Part shown: positions 55,166 through 63,813 of the stretch, in pieces
How the letters are laid out: every line of letters starts with the position of its first letter
Position numbering within the stretch: the first letter of the stretch is position 1
DNA from: a virus
Virus record (IMG/VR): IMGVR_UViG_3300032164_000009
Coordinates: 1 to 64,000 of that record
DNA length: 64,000 nucleotides
Strand: one strand, 5' to 3'
Program-made: the position numbers and the translations under genes
Notes under the pieces: model-generated
The model's input: only the letters and a program-made list of their open reading frames with translations
What the model was told of the DNA's origin: nothing
Database searches by the model: none

Positions 55166-56563
55166 ATGGCTCAGACCCCTTGCCTTTTCTTCGCAAAAGG
55201 TCACGTGATCGACTACACGCCCGACGCGGCTGTTGCCGCGGGGGCCGTAGTGTTGCTTGGCACCAGCCCCCTGATCGCGCCCTCGGCGATTCCGGCCGCC
55301 ACAAAGGGCGTCCTTAGTTGCTCCGGCATTTGGAAAGTGCCGCAGGTGAACGCGGTTTTCACGGCCGGTGATGCGGTGTACTGGGACGTGGACGGCTCGC
55401 CTTATGGCGGGACGGCCCTTTCCGGTGCCGCGACTGGCACGTCCAGCGCTGGCTACTTGTTGGGTCGGGTGGTCTTCACCACAACCGCAACCGACACCTA
55501 TGTCTATGTCCAACTGACGGCGATCAAGCTGACTGCCACGACTGCCGGGGCTGTGGACGCTACCGATATTACGGGCTCCGATTCGTCCCTCGGCATCAAC
55601 GGAAAGGCCGGAACCAGCGGGGCCGGCGGTGATGTTGTAATGACCGGTGGCGCCGCGGCGACCGGAGGCGGTGGCGTACTCACTTTCGCCGGTGGTGCCG
55701 GTGCGGCTGGAGTCGGCGGAGCCATCAGCGCGACCGGAGGTGCTGGAAACGGTGCCTATGCCGGCGGTGCCTTTACGGTGGTCGCTGGGGCCGGTGGAGC
55801 GGCCGGGGCCGGCGGTGCCGTTAGCCTGACCGGTGGCGCACCCGCGAGCGGGAACGCTGTTGGCGGCAACTCCAGCATCATCGCTGGCCGCGGAAGCGGG
55901 AACGCCGTCGGTGGGTCCGTGATCTGCACCGGTGGAGCCGGTGGGGCCTCTGGGACCGGGGCCGGTGGGCCGGTGAACGTCACCGGCGGAGTCGGTGGAA
56001 CGAGTGGAACCGGGGCCGGCGGGGCGATTGCGATCGCCGCTGGCGCTGGTGGTGGTGGAACCGCCAACGGCGGAGCCCTCACGATCTATTCGGGTGCGCC
56101 CTACAGCACGGGGACGGCCGGAGACGTGACGATCGACACCGGAAATCAGGGCTCGGGTACTGCTGGCGCGTTGTCGATCGGTGCCGCCTATGCCGGGTCG
56201 ATGACCATCGGTCGCACGGCAGCGGCTATCGCCGTTGCGGGCCGTCCGACCTTTGCCCTGATGCCCCGCTTGACGCCGGCAACCGTTGCCGCCGCCAACT
56301 CGGCCCAGAACAACGGGGGCCTGATACTGGAAGGGTTCACGCTCGTGACGGCGGCCGATGGGACGAAGGCCGTTGTGCTCCCGTCCGCTGTGGCCGGGAT
56401 GTGCGTCATTCTCCACAACGTCGTTGACAATATCCTCAAGGTGTTCCCGGCGGCTAGCGACAAGATCAACGGTGCCGCCGCCAACGCGGTCTTCAATCAG
56501 ACGAATCTGACGTTGCGGAGTTATTACGCATACGACGCTACCGACTGGTATGTCAGTCCTTGA
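55166..56563 (+). CDS. DUF2190-type decoration protein with glycine-rich extension
   Basis: 465 residues; ATG 55166 after TTGAGGAGACTTGAAA. Residues 1-115 (MAQTPCLFFAKGHVIDYTPD; AGYLLGRVVFTTTATDTYVY) are a DUF2190 barrel, which decorates capsids. Residues about 150-330 are a low-complexity GAGGAVSLTGGAP-type stretch, beta-solenoid or collagen-like. The end (LILEGFTLVTAADGTKAVVL; TNLTLRSYYAYDATDWYVSP) is a small beta domain seen on virion fibres. Probably a capsid-attached fibre. Confidence 0.87.
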   Translation: MAQTPCLFFAKGHVIDYTPDAAVAAGAVVLLGTSPLIAPSAIPAATKGVLSCSGIWKVPQVNAVFTAGDAVYWDVDGSPYGGTALSGAATGTSSAGYLLGRVVFTTTATDTYVYVQLTAIKLTATTAGAVDATDITGSDSSLGINGKAGTSGAGGDVVMTGGAAATGGGGVLTFAGGAGAAGVGGAISATGGAGNGAYAGGAFTVVAGAGGAAGAGGAVSLTGGAPASGNAVGGNSSIIAGRGSGNAVGGSVICTGGAGGASGTGAGGPVNVTGGVGGTSGTGAGGAIAIAAGAGGGGTANGGALTIYSGAPYSTGTAGDVTIDTGNQGSGTAGALSIGAAYAGSMTIGRTAAAIAVAGRPTFALMPRLTPATVAAANSAQNNGGLILEGFTLVTAADGTKAVVLPSAVAGMCVILHNVVDNILKVFPAASDKINGAAANAVFNQTNLTLRSYYAYDATDWYVSP

Positions 56564-56578
56564 CCTTCCTCCTTGCTA

Positions 56579-56625
56579 CCGGGGGCGGGTTTTGCTTCCA
56601 ACCCGCCCCCGGCCGCTCTTTTTTT
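56579..56625 (+). terminator. Strong rho-independent terminator in the head operon
   Basis: CCGGGGGCGGGTT (56579-56591) pairs perfectly, over 13 bases, with AACCCGCCCCCGG (56600-56612) and is followed by a T run (56619-56625). It separates the decoration-protein gene from the methyltransferase-glycosyltransferase gene. Confidence 0.85.
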
Positions 56626-56634
56626 GGAAACAAC

Positions 56635-57942
56635 ATGGCAACCGCTACGATTGACGTGCAGGCTATCCGCGGCTGGCTCTCTGAAGAGGAGGCGGTCGAG
56701 TTGGGCCGTCTCGCCACTGGCGAAAAGGTCCTGGAGGTTGGGTCATATTGCGGACGATCCACCGCAATCATGGCGAAGGTTGCCCGCCATGTAATCGCCA
56801 TCGACGATTTCCGCGGCCTCACGTCCGACGATTCTCCGGATGACCTACGGGAGGAATTCTTCCGTAACCTCACCGCCGCCGGGGTCCAGTCCAAGGTGAC
56901 GGTGCTTATCGGCTCGCTCCAGGAGATTCTTCCGACGCAAAGCCTTTCTTCGATTAGCATGGTCTTCTATGATGCAGACCATTCTTTCGCCTCTACGCTG
57001 TGCGGGTTGCGATCACTGATCGCCGCGGGACTTTCGCCGTCTGCAAGGATTGTCTGCCACGACTACGCGGAGGTGGACCACGGCGTTATCGAGGCCGTGG
57101 ATGCGTTTGCCCGCGAAACCGGCCGGACCTTCCGGTGCGTCGATTCGCTGGCAATCTTCGATCCGGCCGAAACCCTTTCTGCCCCGCCTTCTTATCGGGT
57201 CATGCTCGGGGCACCAGGGCCGACGATTTCCTGGGGCACCGTCTGCGGGATGCTCCTGCTGGCCGAGAGTCATCACGAGATTCAAGTCACCAACTCGGAT
57301 AACGGCTGGGATGACTTCAATGAGGTCTGGTGCCGAGCCCTGAACGCGGCAAGGGAAGGCAAGGCCACGCATTTCGTCCAGTGTCATTCCGACATAACGC
57401 CGCAAGGCCCGTGGCTTGATACGCTGATTGGCGAACTGGACGCCCACGATCTGGATTTCGTGTCGGCGGTCTGTCCGATCAAAGATGGCCGCGGCGTGAC
57501 ATCGAGCGGTATCGGCGATCCGGGCAATCGCTGGCAGCCTTGGCGGCGTTTCACGATGCAGGAGGTCTGCGGATTCCCGGAGACGTTCACTGCGGCCGAT
57601 GTCGGCTATGCAAACTGGCCCTTGCTCCACAATACCGGCTGCTGGGCCGCCGACCTGCGGAAGCCGGTTTTCTTCGAGACCGATTGCGGCGATACGCTCA
57701 AGGCTTTTTTCCAATTCGACACGCGAATCTATCGCGCGGCCGACGGTTCGTGGAAGACGGCCCGCGAATCGGAAGACTGGTACTTCTCGCGATGCCTTTG
57801 GCAACTCGGCGCAAAGACGGCTATTACCCGCAAGGTCCGTCTGAGTCACCGTGGCGTGATGGAATACAACAACTATGAGCCTTGGGGCAAGTATCGCGAC
57901 GGCGACCAAGACACGAAACACAAGTGGGGCCGCAAGGAATGA
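56635..57942 (+). CDS. Fusion of class I methyltransferase and glycosyltransferase-like domains
   Basis: 435 residues; ATG 56635 lies past the terminator. Residues 1-190 are a SAM-dependent methyltransferase of the Methyltransf_24 type (VLEVGSYCGRSTAIMAKVAR motif I; VFYDADHSFAST; IVCHDYAEVDHGV). Residues about 200-435 resemble GT2-like glycosyltransferases used on phage surfaces (LLAESHHEIQVTNSDNGWDD; HFVQCHSDITPQGPW; LHNTGCWAADLR; EDWYFSRCLWQLG). The domain order suggests a sugar-modifying enzyme acting on capsid proteins or DNA. Confidence 0.85.
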   Translation: MATATIDVQAIRGWLSEEEAVELGRLATGEKVLEVGSYCGRSTAIMAKVARHVIAIDDFRGLTSDDSPDDLREEFFRNLTAAGVQSKVTVLIGSLQEILPTQSLSSISMVFYDADHSFASTLCGLRSLIAAGLSPSARIVCHDYAEVDHGVIEAVDAFARETGRTFRCVDSLAIFDPAETLSAPPSYRVMLGAPGPTISWGTVCGMLLLAESHHEIQVTNSDNGWDDFNEVWCRALNAAREGKATHFVQCHSDITPQGPWLDTLIGELDAHDLDFVSAVCPIKDGRGVTSSGIGDPGNRWQPWRRFTMQEVCGFPETFTAADVGYANWPLLHNTGCWAADLRKPVFFETDCGDTLKAFFQFDTRIYRAADGSWKTARESEDWYFSRCLWQLGAKTAITRKVRLSHRGVMEYNNYEPWGKYRDGDQDTKHKWGRKE

Positions 57943-58313
57943 CCACGCTTCTTCAATCCGGTGCCGCATGGCTGGCGGGTCAACTGAAGACCCACGCCGC
58001 GATTGACGTTTCGTATGAGCGAAGCGGCGACGTGTGCGAGGTGTCGGCCGTTCAGGGCTCGACGCCGTGGGACGTGATTGATTCGGGCGGTGCCGCAGTG
58101 CGATTCGTTTCCTGCGATTGGCGACTGACCGCGGCGGACCTCGTTTTGGCCGGATTGATCGCGACTCCCGAGGCCGGGGATAAGATCGTTGACCGGAACG
58201 GCGAGCAAGTTTTGACCTACGAGGTCTTGCCTCCCGACGGAAAGAATTGCTTCGAGCGACTGCCGCAAGGTGTCGAGTTGATCGTCTACAGCAAACTAAT
58301 TTCGTCCGAATGA
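57939..58313 (+). CDS. Head-tail joining (stopper-like) protein
   Basis: 124 residues, ATGA-coupled. AAIDVSYERSGDVCEVSAVQ, then FVSCDWRLTAADLVLAGLIA and GDKIVDRNGEQVLTYEVLPP is the layout of phage head-closure/stopper proteins. Position and size agree. Confidence 0.72.
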   Translation: MTTLLQSGAAWLAGQLKTHAAIDVSYERSGDVCEVSAVQGSTPWDVIDSGGAAVRFVSCDWRLTAADLVLAGLIATPEAGDKIVDRNGEQVLTYEVLPPDGKNCFERLPQGVELIVYSKLISSE

Positions 58314-58326
58314 ACGAGGAAAACCC

Positions 58327-58710
58327 ATGCCGACCTACAACCTAATCCGCGGAGTGAGAATCGGGAGCGAGACCTTTACGCACAGGGAGCCGGTGACCGA
58401 AGAGGAGGAAGTGAAACTTGACGTGGAGCTGGCGGAATCCGCGGCTCTCGAAGAGCACATCATTCAGCTTGACATCAGCGAAATGAAGGCCCTCTACTGC
58501 GGGGTCGATCAACTCGGCTTGCTTCGGATCAATTCCAACGTGGCCGAGCCGATCGCACTCAACCCGGAGTTGCCGCTCATCTGGTCCGACGGAAGCGGCG
58601 AAGACAACCCGCTCGGTGTTGCGGACCTGACTTCGATCTTCATTACCAACTCGTCAAGCTCTGGTGCAATGATCCTACATTTTCGGGCCCTGCTCAACTC
58701 GGAAGCGTAA
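58327..58710 (+). CDS. Hypothetical head/tail protein
   Basis: 127 residues; ATG after GAATGAACGAGGAAAACCC. MPTYNLIRGVRIGSETFTHR opens a beta-sandwich-like protein. Not assignable to a family; likely a neck or tail accessory by position. Confidence 0.75.
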   Translation: MPTYNLIRGVRIGSETFTHREPVTEEEEVKLDVELAESAALEEHIIQLDISEMKALYCGVDQLGLLRINSNVAEPIALNPELPLIWSDGSGEDNPLGVADLTSIFITNSSSSGAMILHFRALLNSEA

Positions 58711-58716
58711 CCGCCC

Positions 58717-59166
58717 ATGAGCCTGATAACCGACATCGCCGACGCCATTGTTGCTGACCTGAATCTCCAGACCTTCAGCAAGGCGTTGGTGGCAGTGCGC
58801 CTTTACGATCCGGAGGTCGGGCTAGAGGAATTGGTTGGCGGCCGTGTCGTGGTCGTGCCAAAGGATAAGGTGCGGACGGCTACCGTGACTCGGAGTCTTG
58901 ACCAGCGGGATTCGTCAATTGACGTTGCGGTGCAGGCTAAGATCGTGGCGAGGCCCGGCGAGGACACGGCTGAGATCGACGGCTGGATGGATTATACCGA
59001 CGAAATCGAGGACTTCTTGGTGCGACTCAAGCCGAGCCAGATGCCGGACGTGCTGGTGACCGGAGTTCAGAACTCGCCCGTGTTCTCCTGGGACCACCTG
59101 CACAAGTTGCGGGTCTTTACATCGCTGCTCACCGTCACCGTCGCGGTGGCCTGGAGGCGCGAATGA
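58717..59166 (+). CDS. Tail terminator/minor tail-type protein
   Basis: 149 residues. MSLITDIADAIVADLNLQTF, then DVAVQAKIVARPGEDTAEID and HKLRVFTSLLTVTVAVAWRR follow the alpha-beta-beta layout of tail terminator proteins. It overlaps the following gene by ATGA. Confidence 0.72.
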   Translation: MSLITDIADAIVADLNLQTFSKALVAVRLYDPEVGLEELVGGRVVVVPKDKVRTATVTRSLDQRDSSIDVAVQAKIVARPGEDTAEIDGWMDYTDEIEDFLVRLKPSQMPDVLVTGVQNSPVFSWDHLHKLRVFTSLLTVTVAVAWRRE

Positions 59167-59609
59167 TCGGAGTCAAGTTTCTCGGCTCGATGTTTGACGC
59201 CAAAGCCATTTTGGCCGCGGTCGATAAGGCCGAACGGACCGTCTTGAAGATATTCGGCTTCAATGTCCGCAAGGAGGCGATGGGGTCGATCAAGGAGACC
59301 CCGGAAGGCGTCGCGGCACCGGCTGGAGGTCCCCCGCATGCGCACGTGCGAGCAACGAAGAAGGCTGCAAAAAAGGGCGGGAAAAAATACGGCGGGCCGC
59401 CGGGTGGGCTCCGCTTCATCCAATACTTCGTTGAGGGTTCGCGCTCGGTCATCATCGGCCCGGCATCGAATCGCACCCGCTCCATCACGATCCCCGAGAT
59501 TCTTGAAGAGGGGAAACTCCGCGTACCCCAGCACCCCTTCATGGGCCCCGCGTTCCAGCGAACCTTACCGCGATTGCCCGCGATGTGGGCCGGCTCAGTG
59601 AAACGATAA
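59163..59609 (+). CDS. HK97 gp10-like tail completion protein
   Basis: 148 residues. SMFDAKAILAAVDKAERTVL is the helical front and ASNRTRSITIPEILEEGKLR then HPFMGPAFQRTLPRLPAMW the typical conserved end of gp10-type proteins. A Lys/Ala-rich loop (ATKKAAKKGGKKYGG) lies between. Confidence 0.78.
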   Translation: MIGVKFLGSMFDAKAILAAVDKAERTVLKIFGFNVRKEAMGSIKETPEGVAAPAGGPPHAHVRATKKAAKKGGKKYGGPPGGLRFIQYFVEGSRSVIIGPASNRTRSITIPEILEEGKLRVPQHPFMGPAFQRTLPRLPAMWAGSVKR

Positions 59610-59643
59610 CGCGGCCCGCGAGCCGCATGACCACAACTTGAAA

Positions 59644-59741
59644 CTGGCATCTGGCGAAGGGCGGCCACCCGATGCCAGCTATGGGCCGCAAACGACAGCC
59701 GTGCAGGGCTGCACCCTTGCACGGCTTGTTTTTTGCGGCCC
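59644..59741 (+). ncRNA. Possible fourth nested-stem RNA element / terminator
   Basis: Hairpin CTGGCATC (59644-59651) with GATGCCAG (59671-59678), then clamp GGGCCGCAAA (59683-59692) with TTTGCGGCCC (59732-59741) enclosing AGCCGTGCA/TGCACGGCT and six T. The order matches the other elements, but no outer stem is found. It lies just before the tail-tube gene. Confidence 0.55.
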
Positions 59742-59769
59742 GCCTTTTTGACAAGGGAGAAAGAAAACC

Positions 59770-60192
59770 ATGCCCACTGAAAAAATCCAACTCGGGGCCG
59801 ATGCTGTACTGAAGATCGACGGGACCGAGGTCGATGACGCCACCGATGTGAACGTGAACATCGGCGGATCGATGCTGAAACTTCCGACGCGCAAGACTGC
59901 GAAGCACGGCTTTTCATCGAGTTCTCCCGGCCTATCGGAACTCAGCATCGACTTCACCTTGCTGAAGCGCGAAGGCTCGACGATGCCCGACATATTGCGG
60001 GCGGCCAAGACAGAGAGAACCATCCTGGAAGTGGAGGCCCTTGATTGCGAGGGCGGCGAGGGCCCGTCGGGTGACTTCTACGTCGCCGAGTTTGGACGAG
60101 GTGAGCCGCTCCAGGACGGCATCGCCTTCAAGGTCAAACTCGAATGGACCTCCGACGGCGGCCAAGAGCAGCCGGAATGGTCCGGCGCATAA
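59770..60192 (+). CDS. Major tail tube protein
   Basis: 140 residues; ATG after GGGAGAAAGAAAACC. Beta-barrel layout typical of tail tubes (LKIDGTEVDDATDVNVNIG; PGLSELSIDFTLLKREGS; AFKVKLEWTSDGG). Position between tail terminator and chaperone genes agrees. Confidence 0.8.
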   Translation: MPTEKIQLGADAVLKIDGTEVDDATDVNVNIGGSMLKLPTRKTAKHGFSSSSPGLSELSIDFTLLKREGSTMPDILRAAKTERTILEVEALDCEGGEGPSGDFYVAEFGRGEPLQDGIAFKVKLEWTSDGGQEQPEWSGA

Positions 60193-60239
60193 ACCCAATC
60201 CAGTACGGCTTTTCATTCACCATTCAATAGGGTGCAGCC

Positions 60240-60773
60240 ATGCGAGCATTCAAGGATTCGGCGGGCAGGGAGTGGGAAATCTCAATTACCGTTAGTTCAC
60301 TCCGTCGCGTTCGCGACAATCTGAAGATCGACTTGCTCGACCCGATGAGCGGCGAGTCACCCCTCCTGACGCAACTCTTCCTCGACGTGATTCTGCTGGG
60401 CGATGTACTTTACTGGCTGTGCTATCCGCAGATTCAGTCGCGGGACCTGAACCCCGATAGCTTTGGAGAGAAAATCGGAGGCGGGGAAGGCCGGCTGGCA
60501 TATGAAGCCTTCTTTGAGGAGCTAAAGGATTTTTTCCGCTTGCGCGGTCGCTCGGAACTAGTCCGAGTGATCGACGCAAATCTCGGCATGGTCCGAAAGG
60601 GGATCGAGGCGGCCTCCAGGATGATGGAAAGCAGGCTGGAGCCAGAGATCGACCGGCTGTTGGCGGAGGCGGTGGCGAAGATGGAAGGCGACCTATCGGC
60701 CCTATCAATCGGTGGACCTGGGACGACATCGACGAACTCGCCGGCATCGTCGGAATCGACCCCGCCCCGTTGA
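60240..60773 (+). CDS. Tail assembly chaperone (upstream frame)
   Basis: 177 residues. MRAFKDSAGREWEISITVSS, then VRDNLKIDLLDPMSGESPLL and YEAFFEELKDFF resemble the first chaperone ORF of sipho-type phages. The -1 frame is open alongside its end (RWTWDDIDELAGIVGIDPAP) and continues into the gene at 60770, which suggests a programmed frameshift product; no clear slippery heptamer was found. Confidence 0.8.
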   Translation: MRAFKDSAGREWEISITVSSLRRVRDNLKIDLLDPMSGESPLLTQLFLDVILLGDVLYWLCYPQIQSRDLNPDSFGEKIGGGEGRLAYEAFFEELKDFFRLRGRSELVRVIDANLGMVRKGIEAASRMMESRLEPEIDRLLAEAVAKMEGDLSALSIGGPGTTSTNSPASSESTPPR

Positions 60774-60976
60774 CGCTCCGATCGTTGGTCGTGATGGTCA
60801 GAGCAAAGCAACGGGAGGAATGGAATCGCCTGCGGATTTTGCTGGTCAAAATTCACAACTGCCATTGCACAGAGCCGATCGGCCTGAGTGACATCCCGAA
60901 TCCCTTTGACGTAGAGAAGGAAGTAGGCGACATCCGAACCATCAAACACTACTTCAGGTCGAAAAAGAGCGATTGA
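60770..60976 (+). CDS. Tail assembly chaperone (downstream frame)
   Basis: 68 residues from TTG 60770, overlapping the previous stop. Coding-like sequence in this frame extends upstream to about 60680, so the natural product may be a -1 frameshift fusion with the upstream ORF, as with lambda gpG/gpGT. Later part (WNRLRILLVKIHNCHCTEPI) is helical with a Cys pair. Confidence 0.7.
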   Translation: MTLRSLVVMVRAKQREEWNRLRILLVKIHNCHCTEPIGLSDIPNPFDVEKEVGDIRTIKHYFRSKKSD

Positions 60977-60980
60977 AGAA

Positions 60981-63002
60981 ATGAGCGCTGGAGCAATCAA
61001 AGCCGGCCGAGCCTTCGTTGAACTCTTTCTCAACGACGGCCTGCTTATCAAGGGACTTGCAAGGGCCCAAGCGTTGGTGGCTGCCTTCGGCAAGAAAATC
61101 TCTTCGATGGGGGCCGCGTTCGGATCGTGGGGAAGCGCGATTAGCGGATTCGGGACGAAACTTGCCGCGATTGGGACGGCCGCGCTCGGCGGGCTGTTCG
61201 CCGCCTCCAAAGTCTTTGCCGACATGAGCGGTAGTCTCACTGATATGGCGGCGCGCACTGGATTGGGCGTTGAGGCGATCCAGGAACTCGGCTACGCGGC
61301 CAAAATGGTTGGAGTATCAATCGAAGATTTGGAATTGGGCATCAAACGGATGCAAAGGAAACTCTTTGAGGGAGCCGACGGGTCGAAGAGTGCGAACGAA
61401 GCGTTAGCACTTCTAGGTTTGACTATTGAACAACTTGCCGGAATGAACCCCGAACAGCAGTTTACGGCCATTGGTGATGCCCTATCGAAGATCGGCGATC
61501 CAGATATGAGGGCGGGAATTGCTATCGAAATCTTCGGCAAATCGGGAACTAAAATGTTGGGGATGTTTGCCCGCGGGGCGGCCGGCATGGAGGAGTTTCG
61601 GAAGAAGGCCCGGGAGCTGGGAATCGTGTTATCGGCTGAAGATGTGGCCGCCGGAGACAAGTTCGGCGATACGCTCGATACGCTTTGGCAATCGATCAAG
61701 GTTGGCATCGCCCGGCTTGGCGCTGGACTCGCGCCGGCCCTGACAGAACTCTCAATCAAGGTAATGTCCTACATCAAGATCGCGAGCGACTGGATCTCTA
61801 AAAATAGCGGGCTGGTCGTTTCCATCGCTCAACTTGCGGTCGGAATTACCGCCGGTGGGTTCGCTTTGCTTGCTTTAGGCAAGGGACTCGCCGTCGGCGG
61901 CGGCGGACTGAGCGCTATCGGGGCCATTGTCTCAGCAGCAGCCACGGGTTTCGGCGTGATTCTTTCTCTTGCCGGTGCCCTGCTTTCGCCTATTGGTCTG
62001 GTGGTCGGGGCAATCATCGCCGGTGCTGGCGCGTTTCTGTATTTTTCCGGTATCGGTGGCCAAGTCATCAACTGGCTGATGGGTGCATTTAACACGCTCA
62101 AAAAGGACGCCATCGAATCATTTGGGGCCATCGGCAAGGCCCTTGCTGCCGGTGATCTGGCCGCTGCCGCCAAGGTGGTTTGGGCCCTTATCAAAATGGA
62201 GTGGGTTCGCGGCGTCGGGTTCATTATGGAAAAGTGGGCCGAGGCGAAAGAGGGTTTTCTGAATCTCTGGGCCGATGCGTCGATGGGAATGGCTCGGATG
62301 ATGATTAAGAGTTGGGCACTTGCTCAATCCGCTTGGATCAGTACAACCGCCGCAATGAGCGAAGCATGGACGATCTTCACGTCATGGGTTGGCGACACCT
62401 GGGACAGTCTAGCGGGGTGGGTGCAAAAACGCTGGATCGATATTAAGGGCCTTGTAGACGAATCGATTGACACGGCCTCGGAGAAAGCCAAGATCGATGT
62501 CAAGACCGGAGAAAGCAAACAGAAGCGAGAAGAGGCGACCGGCAAGGCCCTAGCCGAGACTGAGACTCAGGCCAGGGCCCAAGAGGAAACGGTTGGCAAG
62601 GCCGAGCGAGAAATGCTTGGTGGAATCGACGAGGAGCAAGCCCGCCAGAGGAAAAAACGGGCAACTGCAAGGGAAGCCGAAATCGCATCGGCGAAAGCTG
62701 ATGCGGAGGCGGCTAAAAAGGAGTGGGTCGCCGCAGTGGACGCCGCCGGAAAAGCGTCATCGAAAGGGCCGGCTGGGCTTGCCGCTTTCACACCGGAAGG
62801 AATAGCGCCCGGTGGCGGACTTGATCTGACCGGAGCGGCAAAACAGGCTACAACCGTTGCCGGCACATTCTCCGGCTACGGTGCCCGTGGTCTCGGAGCG
62901 GGCGGCCCTATGGCTGAAATTGCACTCTCGACCAAGGAGTCTGCTCGTATTCTCGGATTGATCGAACGAAAGAATCTCGTCTGGGGGGGAGCGGGTGACT
63001 GA
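60981..63002 (+). CDS. Tail tape measure protein
   Basis: 673 residues; the ATG lies 4 bases after the chaperone stop. N-terminal FVELFLNDGLLIKGLARAQA is the usual phage tape-measure front. Gly/Ala-rich segments near 50-85 and 285-360 are hydrophobic. A long Lys/Glu/Ala coiled coil (ATGKALAETETQARAQEETV) lies near 510-590. The size corresponds to a tail of roughly 100 nm by the usual 1.5 angstrom per residue. Confidence 0.9.
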   Translation: MSAGAIKAGRAFVELFLNDGLLIKGLARAQALVAAFGKKISSMGAAFGSWGSAISGFGTKLAAIGTAALGGLFAASKVFADMSGSLTDMAARTGLGVEAIQELGYAAKMVGVSIEDLELGIKRMQRKLFEGADGSKSANEALALLGLTIEQLAGMNPEQQFTAIGDALSKIGDPDMRAGIAIEIFGKSGTKMLGMFARGAAGMEEFRKKARELGIVLSAEDVAAGDKFGDTLDTLWQSIKVGIARLGAGLAPALTELSIKVMSYIKIASDWISKNSGLVVSIAQLAVGITAGGFALLALGKGLAVGGGGLSAIGAIVSAAATGFGVILSLAGALLSPIGLVVGAIIAGAGAFLYFSGIGGQVINWLMGAFNTLKKDAIESFGAIGKALAAGDLAAAAKVVWALIKMEWVRGVGFIMEKWAEAKEGFLNLWADASMGMARMMIKSWALAQSAWISTTAAMSEAWTIFTSWVGDTWDSLAGWVQKRWIDIKGLVDESIDTASEKAKIDVKTGESKQKREEATGKALAETETQARAQEETVGKAEREMLGGIDEEQARQRKKRATAREAEIASAKADAEAAKKEWVAAVDAAGKASSKGPAGLAAFTPEGIAPGGGLDLTGAAKQATTVAGTFSGYGARGLGAGGPMAEIALSTKESARILGLIERKNLVWGGAGD

Positions 63003-63811
63003 TGCCTCCGCCAATCTGTGAAGAGCAGTTTGAGTCGCGTGATCGGACCGAGGGGGCGAACCCGACCGCCACGCTCCGCTACTGGGCGAAGTTCTATGAG
63101 GATGACACCGACGCCCTGGCAGCGGTCATCGCAGAGAGCCCAACTGAACACGACGGTCTGCTACGCCGCGAAGTCGGGCTCAAGATCGTTGGGCCGGACA
63201 TCTGGTCTGGCGATGTGTCCTATGGAAAAGCCTCTTTAGAAGAGGGTTCGTGGGATTTCACCTTTGATGGATCGGGCGGGACGCAAAAGTTTACGCAATC
63301 ACTCCGAACGCGATCCAGGACAGCGATTTTTGGTGAGGCCATAGACTTTGAGGGTGCGATTGGAGTTACGGATTCCGGCCCCCAGGGCTGCGACATTCCG
63401 ATTCCGAAGTATTCCTTCACCATCGCCTATCGTTTCCCCAGTCGTTTCGTGAATCGGGCCTACGGTGTTGTCTGCGGTAGTTTGGTCGGGATGACGAACG
63501 CCCAACCCTTCTGGGGCTACGCGGCGAATACGCTACTCTACATGGGTCCGACCGGAAAGTTTTCGGGATCGATGAGCGCTGGCAGTCGCCCCATGGCCGT
63601 GGAGATTGGCCACCGATTTGACTTTTCACGGCACATGCAGGTCACGGTCGCAGGGAAGACCGTGACGAAATACGGCTGGGATTATCTCTGGGTCCACTCC
63701 ATCGAAAAAAAGGACCCGTCGGGCAAATCGCGGGGCCCAAGGCCCCAGGCGATCTACTGCGAACAGCTTTGCGAGGAAACTAACTTCGCAGCCCTTGGAA
63801 TAGGGGTCTAG
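63002..63811 (+). CDS. Distal tail / minor tail protein
   Basis: 269 residues, TGATG overlap with the tape measure. Beta-rich (YWAKFYEDDTDALAAVIAES; EIGHRFDFSRHMQVTVAGKT). Located where the distal-tail or baseplate hub gene normally follows. Not assignable in detail. Confidence 0.78.
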   Translation: MPPPICEEQFESRDRTEGANPTATLRYWAKFYEDDTDALAAVIAESPTEHDGLLRREVGLKIVGPDIWSGDVSYGKASLEEGSWDFTFDGSGGTQKFTQSLRTRSRTAIFGEAIDFEGAIGVTDSGPQGCDIPIPKYSFTIAYRFPSRFVNRAYGVVCGSLVGMTNAQPFWGYAANTLLYMGPTGKFSGSMSAGSRPMAVEIGHRFDFSRHMQVTVAGKTVTKYGWDYLWVHSIEKKDPSGKSRGPRPQAIYCEQLCEETNFAALGIGV

Positions 63812-63813
63812 CC

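Noticed and set aside
55142-56416. 424-codon minus-strand ORF
   Set aside because: Antisense shadow of the glycine-rich decoration protein, whose GGN codons leave few stops on the other strand.
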